Assembly (NCBI GenBank): GCA_020625875.1
Contig: JAHLAX010000033.1
Coordinates: forward strand, 1-64,000
Length of the DNA stretch: 64,000 bases
Reading direction: 5' to 3'
Source of the DNA: a bacterium
GTDB taxonomy: Bacteria > Bacillota > Clostridia > Oscillospirales > Acutalibacteraceae
Part shown: one piece after another, positions 1 through 9,052 of the stretch
Layout: every line of letters starts with the position of its first letter
Position numbering within the stretch: the stretch's first letter is position 1
Notes under the pieces: model-generated
Seen by the model: only the letters and a program-made list of their open reading frames with translations
Databases searched by the model: none
Told to the model about the DNA's origin: nothing
Translations under genes and position numbers: made by a program

Positions 1-92
1 TGTGGGAAGTATACTACCTCCAGAAAGCGTTTTCTACTTGAACTTTTTTGTACATTTTGAGTGAGCGATTTTGTGCATTTTCAGTTTAGCAT

Positions 93-293
93 TTATACAA
101 GATACAGTTCGTCGCCTATCGGCCAGAAATAATCAACCAATATATTATCAGTGGATTCACCGAATTCTTCCGCTTTAAATTTTTTTAAATCATTTATGGC
201 CGAATTGCATTCAGTGTCAGCCGATACCGAAACAACTGAAACAACAGAAAGCAGCATAGCAACCACGATCAACAGAGATGTAAACCTTTTCAT
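93..293 (-). CDS. small secreted protein (66 aa) with N-terminal signal peptide, unknown function
   Basis: ORF with RBS (AGGAGG) and hydrophobic signal peptide MKRFTSLLIVVAMLLSVVSVVSVSA. Confidence 0.6.
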   Translation of the reverse strand: MKRFTSLLIVVAMLLSVVSVVSVSADTECNSAINDLKKFKAEEFGESTDNILVDYFWPIGDELYLV

Positions 294-343
294 AACAAAA
301 CCTCCTAAAGAGATGTAAACCTTTTCATAACAAAACCTCCTAA
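274..343. repeat. 35-bp perfect tandem duplication covering RBS and start codon of the 93..293 ORF
   Basis: agagatgtaaaccttttcataacaaaacctcctaa at 274-308 and again at 309-343. Confidence 0.95.
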
Positions 344-348
344 ATCAA

Positions 349-382
349 TATATAAAAAATGCACAACACAAGCGTGTTGTGC
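349..382 (-). terminator. intrinsic terminator of candidate ncRNA
   Basis: minus strand GCACAACAC GCTT GTGTTGTGC ATTTTTT; 9-bp perfect stem followed by T-run. Confidence 0.8.
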
Positions 383-532
383 AATAAAACGCATAGCTCC
401 GATTGTGTTGCGGTACAATTTCAATACATGCTATAGCATTAGACAAGTATAGAGATACAGAGCATGCATTTTTACAAATTAAAAAGTAAAAACACATACA
501 TAGTCTAATGCTTTAATTTTGAATTATACCGC
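350..532 (-). ncRNA. candidate structured ncRNA (6S-like long hairpin architecture), identity unknown
   Basis: sigma-A promoter at 539-567 and terminator at 361-382; long-range pairing of arms 503-532 and 408-444, including perfect 10-bp AGCATTAGAC/GTCTAATGCT. Confidence 0.55.
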
Positions 533-538
533 ACAGAT

Positions 539-567
539 ATTATATCACAGCTATTTTTAAATTGCAA
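539..567 (-). promoter_or_regulatory. sigma-A-type promoter TTGCAA-17-TATAAT
   Basis: minus strand TTGCAATTTAAAAATAGCTGTGATATAAT, 17-bp spacer, located just after the lysA terminator. Confidence 0.75.
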
Positions 568-598
568 GAAAAAACGCGCGAAGTAGATCGCGCGTTTA
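567..598 (-). terminator. lysA intrinsic terminator
   Basis: minus strand AAACGCGCGA TCTACT TCGCGCGTTT TTTC. Confidence 0.9.
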
Positions 599-603
599 AG
601 CTT

Positions 604-1878
604 TTATAAATCAAATTCAGTGAAATCGAAGGTCGCGAAGTAATCTTTTGACGTCTCGGCTCTTCTGATAAGCTTGAATGAGCCGTCTTCTTTATAGAGA
701 ACCTCGGCACTGCGAAGCTTACCGTTATAGTTATAGCCCATCGAGAAGCCGTGAGCGCCCGTGTCGTGGATATAAACAATATCGCCTATATCAACCTTAG
801 GCAGCATTCTGTCAATCGCGAATTTATCGTTATTCTCGCAAAGACCGCCTGTAACATCATACATATGGTCACAGGGCTCGTTTTCCTTGCCGAGAATAGT
901 GATATGATGATATGAACCGTACATAGCGGGACGCATAAGGTTAGCCGCGCACGCGTCTAAACCAATGTAATCCTTATAAATATGCTTTTCGTGGATAGCT
1001 GTACCTACCAGCGCGCCGAACGGAGCGAGCATATATCTGCCGAGCTCTGTGAAGATTGAGATGTCCCCCATTCCCTCGGGAACAAGGATTTTTTCGAACT
1101 TCTTACGCACGCCTTCGCCTATATAAGCAATATCACTCTTGGGCTCTTCGGGCTTATAGTCAACGCCTACGCCGCCCGAAAGGTTGATAAAGCTTATATG
1201 TACGCCTGTCTTTTTGTGAAGTCTTACGGCGAGTTCAAAGAGAATGCCGGCAAGCTCTGGATAGTATTCATTAGATACTGTGTTTGAAGCTAAGAACGCG
1301 TGAATGCCAAAGTGCTCAACGCCGAGCTCCTTAAGCTCCATAAAAGCCTTTTCCATCTGCTCCTCGGTCATACCGTATTTGGAATCACCCGGGGTATCCA
1401 TAACCTGGATTTTGTCCTCGCTGCCCGCAAGCTCAAACACGCCGCCCGGATTATAACGGCAGCACATTGTCTTGGGCATTTCGGGGAAAATCTTTTTTAC
1501 AAACTCAACGTGAGTGTAGTCGTCAAGATTGATATACGCGCCTAAATCATAGGCGAGCTTCATATCCTCAATGGGTGTAACGTTTGAGCTGAACATAATG
1601 TCCTCGCCCATGATATTGCAGGCTTTAGTAAGCTCAAGCTCAGTATAAGATGAGCAGTCCATACCGCAGCCTTCCTCGTGAAGGATCTGCATAAGATAAG
1701 GATTCGGAGTAGCCTTTACAGCGAAATACTCCTTATAGCCCTTGTTCCAACTGAACGCTTTATTAAGCGCTCTGGCGTTTTCTCTGATGCCCTTCTCATC
1801 ATAAATATGAAAAGGAGTCGGGATTTCTTTTATAATTTCATTTGCTTTTTCGAGAGAGATAAAAGGTTTTTTCTCCAT
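604..1878 (-). CDS. lysA: diaminopimelate decarboxylase
   Basis: PLP decarboxylase fold: YFAVKATPNPYLMQIL, INLSGGVGVDY, TELGRYMLAPFG, GLCENNDKFA. Confidence 0.88.
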   Translation of the reverse strand: MEKKPFISLEKANEIIKEIPTPFHIYDEKGIRENARALNKAFSWNKGYKEYFAVKATPNPYLMQILHEEGCGMDCSSYTELELTKACNIMGEDIMFSSNVTPIEDMKLAYDLGAYINLDDYTHVEFVKKIFPEMPKTMCCRYNPGGVFELAGSEDKIQVMDTPGDSKYGMTEEQMEKAFMELKELGVEHFGIHAFLASNTVSNEYYPELAGILFELAVRLHKKTGVHISFINLSGGVGVDYKPEEPKSDIAYIGEGVRKKFEKILVPEGMGDISIFTELGRYMLAPFGALVGTAIHEKHIYKDYIGLDACAANLMRPAMYGSYHHITILGKENEPCDHMYDVTGGLCENNDKFAIDRMLPKVDIGDIVYIHDTGAHGFSMGYNYNGKLRSAEVLYKEDGSFKLIRRAETSKDYFATFDFTEFDL

Positions 1879-1890
1879 AAATGACCTCCA

Positions 1891-2481
1891 TTAGTCCAAA
1901 TCGTTTATATACTCCTCAATTACCTGTTTTATATCGTCAAGCCCGTCGCCGTTAACCGCGGAAAACGGAATCAGCTCTACCCCTTCGTATTCCTGAAGCT
2001 CGTCTAAAACCTCGTCAAGCCGCTTTTCGTAAGCGGTTTTTTTGAGCTTGTCCTTCTTAGTCAGAACAATCACAAAAGGAGCGTTCGATTCATAAAGGAA
2101 GCTGAGCATATTGTAGTCATCCTTTGTGGGCTTATGACGTATATCAATTATCTGAATAATCAGCGCGATATTTCTGTCAGCTGAAAAATATCCCTCAACA
2201 AGCTCCGCCCAGCGAGCTTTTTCAGCTTTAGATACTTTAGCGTAACCGTAACCAGGCAAGTCTACAAGCTTGAACTCATCAGCCTCAAAGAAATTGATTG
2301 TGGCGGTTTTACCAGGCTGAGAGCTGACTCTGGCGAGATTCTTTCGCTGTACAAGCTTATTTATCAATGAGCTTTTGCCGACATTAGAATGACCTGAAAA
2401 CACAATCTCGGGCTTGCCCTTAGGCGGCAGCTGCGCCGCTGTACCAGCCGACATTTCAAATTCTATCTTATTAAAACTCAT
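1891..2481 (-). CDS. ysxC: ribosome biogenesis GTP-binding protein YsxC/EngB
   Basis: SGHSNVGKSSLINKL, DLPGYGYAKV, TKKDK motifs; next to lon. Confidence 0.95.
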   Translation of the reverse strand: MSFNKIEFEMSAGTAAQLPPKGKPEIVFSGHSNVGKSSLINKLVQRKNLARVSSQPGKTATINFFEADEFKLVDLPGYGYAKVSKAEKARWAELVEGYFSADRNIALIIQIIDIRHKPTKDDYNMLSFLYESNAPFVIVLTKKDKLKKTAYEKRLDEVLDELQEYEGVELIPFSAVNGDGLDDIKQVIEEYINDLD

Positions 2482-2489
2482 AGGCTCAC

Positions 2490-4889
2490 CTACTGACGGA
2501 CAGCCGCGGAAGTTGAAACAGTGTTTTTAGGCAAAACTACATTCTGCTTTTCTTTAACGACAATCGGCTCAACCGTAGCGCTAAAAACAACGTCCGTAAA
2601 GCTTTCGCAGGCGACAAAATTAATCGCTTCTTTAACAACAGGGTCAAGCTCCTGTAAATCAGAAACATTGTCTTTCGGGATATAAACGGTTTTTATCCCC
2701 GCTTTATACGCCGCCATTGATTTTTCTTTTAAGCCGCCGATTTGAAGAATTTTACCGCGAAGTGTAATTTCACCTGTCATAGCTATATCGCGTCGTACAG
2801 GGCGCATAGAAAGCGCGGAATAGATAGCTGTAGCCATTGTTATGCCCGCTGACGGGCCGTCCTTGGGCACAGCGCCTTCGGGCGCGTGAATATGAATATC
2901 CTTTGTTTTATAGAATTCAGAATCAATACCAAGTAAATCAGCATGCGAGCGGATACAGGTTATCGCCGCCTGAGCGCTCTCCTGCATTACATCACCGAGA
3001 GAGCCTGTCAGATTAATCTTACCCGTACCCTCCATAACGGCAACCTCAATCGGGAGCGTTGTGCCGCCGACAGATGTCCACGCCAAGCCGTTTACCAAAC
3101 CGATTTCATCTTTAGCGTTGAGCTTATCCGAGGAATACTTTTTAACACCAAGATAATCACCGATGTTTTTATCTGTGAATTTTATTGACTCCTCTTCCCC
3201 GTTAACGAACTTTACGGCGAATTTTCGAATAGCTTTAGCAATTTCGTGTTCCAAACGTCTTACGCCCGCCTCTTTGGTGTAACTGTCAATCATTGAATAT
3301 ATAGCGGATGGAGCGAATTTGACTTCTTTTGAGGTAAGACCGTTTTCTTCAAGCTGCTTGGGAATTAGATGCTTCTTAGCTATATTGAACTTTTCCTCAC
3401 GCGTGTAGCTGTCGATGTTGATAACTTCCATTCGGTCATACAGAGGCGCGGGTATTGTCGAGGCGTCGTTCGCTGTTGTTATAAAGAACACCTTTGACAA
3501 ATCAAACGGAATGTCAATATAATGATCTACAAACTTATTATTCTGTTCAGCGTCAAGAACCTCAAGCAACGCCGAGGACGGGTCGCCCTTGTAATCGGCA
3601 CCGAGCTTGTCAACCTCGTCGAGTATCAAAAGCGGATTATTAGAGCCCGCTGACTTAATCGCCGCCATAATCCTGCCAGGCATAGAGCCGATATATGTAC
3701 GTCTGTGACCTCTGATTTCGGCTTCATCACGAACTCCGCCGAGCGCGATTCTGGCAGATTTTCTGCCTATAGCTTCAGCTACTGATTGTGCTATAGAAGT
3801 CTTACCGACACCGGGAGGACCTACAAGGCATAGAATCTGTCCCTTAGTATCGGGATTAAGCTTGCGAACTGCGAGCTGTTCAATTATGCGCTCCTTAACC
3901 TTAGTGAGACCGTAATGGTTCTTTTCCAGCTTATTCTTGACCGTTTTAAGATTTAGCTTATCCTTGGTACTGAGATTCCACGGAAGGTCAAGAACAGTGT
4001 CTAAATATGTTTTTATAACAGAAGCTTCCTGACTGCCAAACGGCATTTTAGATAGCTTTTTGCATTCTTTTATTAGTGTTGTTTCTGATTCATCATCAAG
4101 CTTGAGCGCTTTGATTTTATCAATCAGCTCATCAGCCTCACTCGAAGGGCTCTCACCTTCGCCGAGCTCGCTTTCAATTATATTACGCTGTTCACGCAGA
4201 AAATAATCACGCTGCTGCTCGTCGATACGCTCGCGCGCTTTAGCGGCGATCTCGTCCTCAATATCGAGAATATAAATCTCTTGATTGAGAATATCGAGCA
4301 GAGTTTCGAGTCTTTCTGAAGTATCAATCGTTTCAAGAATAAGCTGCTTGTCCTGATACTCGGGAATTACATTCGCCGTAATAAAGTCGGCTAACTCTCC
4401 CCCGTTCTCGCTCATAGCGACCTTGAACATAATGTCAGAGGACAGCTTCGGTACATACTTTGAATATCTTTCGAAAATCTCTTTTACAGAGCGTATCAAA
4501 GCAATCTCACGTGTTGAGCTGATTTTAGAATACTCGGGTATCAGCGTTACCTGAGCGAACAGGCATCTTTCGTTGTCGATATATTCATTTATGGACGCTC
4601 GTTTTTGTCCCTCAACAATTACCCTTGTAGCGCCGTCAGGCTGTTTTATAACCTGAATAATGGTGGCTACAACACCCATCGAGTATAAATCCGAGGGAAG
4701 CGGGTCTTTGATTGAAGGATTCTTTTGAGCTACAAGAAAAATCTGCTGATTTCTCTTCATAGCCAGATTTATAGCTTTTTGAGATTTATCTCTGCCCACA
4801 TCAAAATGTAAAAGCGTTTTTGGAAAAACAACAAGCCCGCGAAGCGGTAACACAGGCAGATTTAAAATCTCGTTATTTATACAATCCAT
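2490..4889 (-). CDS. lon: ATP-dependent endopeptidase Lon
   Basis: GPPGVGKTSIAQSVA Walker A; KDGPSAGITMATA catalytic Ser region. Confidence 0.97.
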   Translation of the reverse strand: MDCINNEILNLPVLPLRGLVVFPKTLLHFDVGRDKSQKAINLAMKRNQQIFLVAQKNPSIKDPLPSDLYSMGVVATIIQVIKQPDGATRVIVEGQKRASINEYIDNERCLFAQVTLIPEYSKISSTREIALIRSVKEIFERYSKYVPKLSSDIMFKVAMSENGGELADFITANVIPEYQDKQLILETIDTSERLETLLDILNQEIYILDIEDEIAAKARERIDEQQRDYFLREQRNIIESELGEGESPSSEADELIDKIKALKLDDESETTLIKECKKLSKMPFGSQEASVIKTYLDTVLDLPWNLSTKDKLNLKTVKNKLEKNHYGLTKVKERIIEQLAVRKLNPDTKGQILCLVGPPGVGKTSIAQSVAEAIGRKSARIALGGVRDEAEIRGHRRTYIGSMPGRIMAAIKSAGSNNPLLILDEVDKLGADYKGDPSSALLEVLDAEQNNKFVDHYIDIPFDLSKVFFITTANDASTIPAPLYDRMEVINIDSYTREEKFNIAKKHLIPKQLEENGLTSKEVKFAPSAIYSMIDSYTKEAGVRRLEHEIAKAIRKFAVKFVNGEEESIKFTDKNIGDYLGVKKYSSDKLNAKDEIGLVNGLAWTSVGGTTLPIEVAVMEGTGKINLTGSLGDVMQESAQAAITCIRSHADLLGIDSEFYKTKDIHIHAPEGAVPKDGPSAGITMATAIYSALSMRPVRRDIAMTGEITLRGKILQIGGLKEKSMAAYKAGIKTVYIPKDNVSDLQELDPVVKEAINFVACESFTDVVFSATVEPIVVKEKQNVVLPKNTVSTSAAVRQ

Positions 4890-5042
4890 ATAGTTACTCC
4901 TTAAAATCCAAAAGCTGTAGTGTAAAAACGCGACAGGAATTCACATTACAGCAAATAGATTTTTTAAGATAAAGGAAGTCGGACTCCAACCGCCGATAAT
5001 GAGAATTCTAAGTCTTTATCAGCTTATCGGCGACGCAACCCA

Positions 5043-6353
5043 TTATGAAACTTCTTCAGCGTCAATAACCTTTGAGTTTACGTTAGAACTGAACCTCGGT
5101 CTTGAACCGTCTCTGATTATTTCAGGTTCAGCTTTATTCTCTACTACATCACCATTGATGATGATTTTTGTTATAGTGTCATCGGACGGAACCTCAAACA
5201 TAAGGTCGTTGAGAATTCCCTCCATAATACCTCTTAAGCCTCTGGCGCCCGTTTTTTGTTCTCTAGCCTGATTCGCGACAGCAACCAAAGCGTCCTCTTC
5301 AAATTCAAGCTCAACACCGTCAAGCGCGAAAAGTCGTTTATACTGCTTTACAATTGAGTTCTTAGGCTCGGTTAGAATCTTAACAAGCGCCTCTGTATCA
5401 AGACCGTTAAGGGCTGTAATAACAGGGATTCGACCGACAAGCTCAGGGATTATTCCGTATTTGACAAGGTCATGAGCTACAACATCGTTCATCCAACCAG
5501 TTTCATCAAGAACGGCTTTTTCCTGAACATTAGCGCCGAATCCAACAATGGACGCGCCCTTGCGCTTTTCGACAATCTTTTCAAGTCCGTCAAACGCGCC
5601 GCCGCAGATAAACAAAATATCCTTTGTATTAATCTGGAGGAATTCCTGCTGAGGATGCTTTCTGCCGCCTGTAGGCGGAACATTCGCGACTGTTCCCTCG
5701 AGAATCTTGAGTAGCGCCTGCTGAACTCCCTCGCCGCTGACATCACGCGTAATGGACGGATTCTCGGACTTACGGGCGATTTTATCAATTTCGTCAATAT
5801 AAATTATACCGCGTTCTGCCTTTTCAATATCAAAATCAGCAGCCTGAATCAGTTTTAACAAAATGTTTTCAACGTCTTCGCCTACATATCCCGCTTCGGT
5901 AAGCGTTGTAGCGTCCGCTATAGCGAACGGAACATCCAGAGCTTTCGCGAGAGTCTGAGCGAGCAGAGTTTTGCCGACGCCTGTCGGGCCAAGCAAGAGA
6001 ACATTACTCTTGACAAACTCTATGTCGTCGTCATTGTTAAAAACTCTTTTGTAGTGATTATAGACAGCTACGCTGAGTGATTTTTTAGCTTTGTCCTGAC
6101 CAATAACATAATCATCCAGAATCGCCTTTATTTCAGCGGGCTTAAGAAGCTGTGGGATTTCTATACTGTTGTCAGGCTGTTGATGATTATTGTTATCAAT
6201 ACCTATATCAGCGTCCTCGAGAATATTGACACATAAATCGATACACTGATCACAGATATAAACACCGTTGCCGCCTTTTACAAGACGACCGACAAACTCC
6301 TGCGGCTTTCCGCAGAATGAACAATAAATATTGTTATCGGCATTGTTGGGCAT
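5043..6353 (-). CDS. clpX: ATP-dependent Clp protease ATP-binding subunit ClpX
   Basis: N-terminal zinc-binding domain CSFCGK...[23 protein letters not shown]. Confidence 0.97.
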   Translation of the reverse strand: MPNNADNNIYCSFCGKPQEFVGRLVKGGNGVYICDQCIDLCVNILEDADIGIDNNNHQQPDNSIEIPQLLKPAEIKAILDDYVIGQDKAKKSLSVAVYNHYKRVFNNDDDIEFVKSNVLLLGPTGVGKTLLAQTLAKALDVPFAIADATTLTEAGYVGEDVENILLKLIQAADFDIEKAERGIIYIDEIDKIARKSENPSITRDVSGEGVQQALLKILEGTVANVPPTGGRKHPQQEFLQINTKDILFICGGAFDGLEKIVEKRKGASIVGFGANVQEKAVLDETGWMNDVVAHDLVKYGIIPELVGRIPVITALNGLDTEALVKILTEPKNSIVKQYKRLFALDGVELEFEEDALVAVANQAREQKTGARGLRGIMEGILNDLMFEVPSDDTITKIIINGDVVENKAEPEIIRDGSRPRFSSNVNSKVIDAEEVS

Positions 6354-6365
6354 AATTAACCTCGC

Positions 6366-6947
6366 TTATCTCTTTTCAAACACCTTATCAATTAGTCCGT
6401 ACTCAAGCGCCTGCTGAGCTGTCATAAAGTTATCGCGGTTTGTATCTCTGGCGATAACATCAACAGGCTGACCTGTGTTTTTGGCTAAGATTTCGTTTAA
6501 TCTTTTCTTTATATCAAGGATATGCTGAGTATGAATCTCCATATCTGTAGCCTGACCCTGAGCGCCGCCTGAGGGCTGATGAATCATAATATCAGAGTTA
6601 GGAAGCGCGTAACGCTTACCTTTAGCGCCCGCGGCTAAGAGGAAAGCACCCATGCTGGCAGCCATACCCATACAAATTGTGCTTACATCGCACTTGATAT
6701 AATTCATTGTGTCATAAATCGCGAAACCGTCAGTTACAGAGCCGCCCGGGCTGTTGATATAAAGGCTGATGTCCTTTGTAGGATCCTGAGCTTCAAGAAA
6801 CAGAAGCTGAGCAACAACCACGCTCGCGCTGGCGCTGTTGACTTCTTCGGTTAACATAACGATTCTATCATTTAAAAGGCGGGAATAAATATCATACGAA
6901 CGCTCGCCTCTGTTGGTTTGTTCAATAACATAAGGAATTAACGGCAT
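6366..6947 (-). CDS. clpP: ATP-dependent Clp protease proteolytic subunit
   Basis: [47 protein letters not shown]. Confidence 0.98.
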   Translation of the reverse strand: MPLIPYVIEQTNRGERSYDIYSRLLNDRIVMLTEEVNSASASVVVAQLLFLEAQDPTKDISLYINSPGGSVTDGFAIYDTMNYIKCDVSTICMGMAASMGAFLLAAGAKGKRYALPNSDIMIHQPSGGAQGQATDMEIHTQHILDIKKRLNEILAKNTGQPVDVIARDTNRDNFMTAQQALEYGLIDKVFEKR

Positions 6948-6999
6948 TTAAAACCATCCTTTCTAAAATATAATTAGCAGTTACAGTTGATTTATTCTC

Positions 7000-8280
7000 T
7001 TATTTAATCTTTGCGTTGTCACGGACAACCTGCATAGCTTTTTCAACTTTAATATCCTCAGCTAAAGCTTCTGAAGCGATGAAGTTCTTAACTTCCTCAG
7101 GCTTCATACTATAAGCGTCGGCGAGTTTCTTGTACTCGTTCTCTATATCCTCTTCACTTACCTCGATAGCTTCCTGGCGACCGATAGCTTCAAGAGCAAG
7201 GCGGATTTTAACGCGCTTTTCAGCCTGAGGCTTGTATGTAGCTTCAATAGCGCCCTGATCCATACCTGTGTACTTGAGATAAGTAGCAAGATCCATGCCC
7301 TGCTGACGAAGTCTCATATCGAATTCGTTGAGCATATCTCTAACTTCGTTATCAAACATAACCTCGGGGATTTCTTCAGTTACAAGTTCAACAATCGCGT
7401 CAGTAAGCTTGTCGTCAAAGTCCTTATCCGCCTTTTCCTCAAGGCGTTTAGCTACAGTCTCTTTGAGTTCTTCTTTGTATTCCTCCAGAGTATCTTTTTC
7501 AGATACATCCTTTACAAATTCATCATCAACCTCGGGGAGTTCCTTAGTCTTAATCTCGTGAATCTTAATCTTGAATTGAGCGTCTTTGCCTGCGAGATTC
7601 TCAGCATTGTAATCCTCTGGGAATGTAACGTCAATAGAAAACTCCTCGCCTGTTTTATGACCTACAATCGCGTCTTCAAAACCGGGGATAAAGTTGCCGT
7701 CGCCGAGCTTAAGGTTATAGTTCTCAGCCTTTCCGCCTTCAAAAGCCTCGCCGTCGCAGAAGCCTTCAAAATCTATAACAGTTGTGTCGCCGTTCTCGGC
7801 AGCTCTGTCCTCAACAGTAACCATTCTGCCGTTGCGCTCTCTTACAGCTTGAAGCTCCTCTTCTACAAGTTCGTCTGTTACTTCGGTTGAAAGCTTCTCA
7901 ACCTCGATACCCTTGTAACCGTCAACAGTGAGCTCGGGAGCTACGATGACAACCGCTGTAAAAGAATAACCGTCCTCAGATACATCATTAATCTTAATAT
8001 CATCAACGCCGACAGCTTTTAACTCAGCTTCAGCTGTAGCCTCGGAAAGAGCCTTGGGATATGTATCGTCAATAGCGTCCTCAAAGAAAACATTTTTTCC
8101 GTACATTCTCTCGATAATGTGCTTAGGAGCTTTACCCTTTCTGAATCCAGGAATATTAATATTCTTAACCTGTTTTTTATATGCTTTAGTTGTCGCCGCG
8201 GCAAAAGTTTCTTTATCTACAGCTACCTCTAACTCATATTTGTTAGCTTCTTCTAATTTTGTTGATTTTGTTAAACTCAT
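7000..8280 (-). CDS. tig: trigger factor
   Basis: NIPGFRKGKAPKHIIERMYG signature; located before clpP. Confidence 0.97.
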   Translation of the reverse strand: MSLTKSTKLEEANKYELEVAVDKETFAAATTKAYKKQVKNINIPGFRKGKAPKHIIERMYGKNVFFEDAIDDTYPKALSEATAEAELKAVGVDDIKINDVSEDGYSFTAVVIVAPELTVDGYKGIEVEKLSTEVTDELVEEELQAVRERNGRMVTVEDRAAENGDTTVIDFEGFCDGEAFEGGKAENYNLKLGDGNFIPGFEDAIVGHKTGEEFSIDVTFPEDYNAENLAGKDAQFKIKIHEIKTKELPEVDDEFVKDVSEKDTLEEYKEELKETVAKRLEEKADKDFDDKLTDAIVELVTEEIPEVMFDNEVRDMLNEFDMRLRQQGMDLATYLKYTGMDQGAIEATYKPQAEKRVKIRLALEAIGRQEAIEVSEEDIENEYKKLADAYSMKPEEVKNFIASEALAEDIKVEKAMQVVRDNAKIK

Positions 8281-8312
8281 AATTATCCTCCATAAAACTA
8301 TTTACACCAAGC

Positions 8313-8341
8313 ATTATAACATTTACTTTATAATCTGGCAA
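8313..8341 (-). promoter_or_regulatory. sigma-A promoter of tig-clpP-clpX
   Basis: minus strand TTGCCA-17-TATAAT. Confidence 0.65.
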
Positions 8342-8362
8342 TGTATATATTTTATTATTTGC

Positions 8363-9052
8363 TTATCGTACGAGCATCGGCATAAAGCCGAGCGCGTCGC
8401 AGGAAATAAGCTTAAATTTTATTCCTTTATATTCACCGTTAAAGGCGTTTTTAATGAGGTTTTGTCCGTGAATATGACCGTAATAGCACTTTTTCACATT
8501 ATACTCAAGCAGGATTTCTATAATATCACTTTGAATCTGCGAACCGAATATCGGCGGGTAATGCAAAAAAGCGACAGGTTCTTTGCCTGATTCCTTAGCG
8601 GATTCGAGCGACATTCTCAGCCGTCCGCACTCTCGCACCAAAATCTTTTTATCTTCATCTGTTTCGCTGTCGAGCGTCCAGCCGCGTGTACCGCATATTG
8701 CATATTCATCTACAACAAAACAGTTGTTGAACAATACTTTAATAGACTCAAAACTATGCTCAGATAATGTTCGGTCAATTTTGCTGACTGTATCCCACCA
8801 ATAATCGTGGTTGCCTTTTAAGAATATCTTTTCGCCTGGAAGCGAATCGATAAACTCAAAGTCCTTATAGGTTTCACTAAGCTTCATTGCCCAGGAAATA
8901 TCGCCCGCGATTACAACAGTATCATCATCAGAAATCAGCTTGCGCCAATTATCAGATAATCGGTCTACATAATTATCCCAACCGTGAAAAACATCCATTG
9001 GCTTGTCTGTACCAAGCGACAAATGCAAATCTGCAATTGCAAAAAGTGACAT
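8363..9052 (-). CDS. metallophosphoesterase family protein
   Basis: AIADLHLS, GDISWAM, GNHDYWW, HYPP, YGHIHG motifs. Confidence 0.9.
   Translation of the reverse strand: MSLFAIADLHLSLGTDKPMDVFHGWDNYVDRLSDNWRKLISDDDTVVIAGDISWAMKLSETYKDFEFIDSLPGEKIFLKGNHDYWWDTVSKIDRTLSEHSFESIKVLFNNCFVVDEYAICGTRGWTLDSETDEDKKILVRECGRLRMSLESAKESGKEPVAFLHYPPIFGSQIQSDIIEILLEYNVKKCYYGHIHGQNLIKNAFNGEYKGIKFKLISCDALGFMPMLVR

Noticed and set aside
408-532. Possible CRISPR tracrRNA or MITE for the inverted arms near 408-532
   Set aside because: No CRISPR repeats, cas genes, transposase or target-site duplications in the window; an independent ncRNA with promoter and terminator explains the arms better.
8054-8590. 178-aa plus-strand ORF spanning tig start and the metallophosphoesterase 3' end
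   Set aside because: Antisense to two strongly supported genes; hydrophobic low-complexity translation, no RBS or family.
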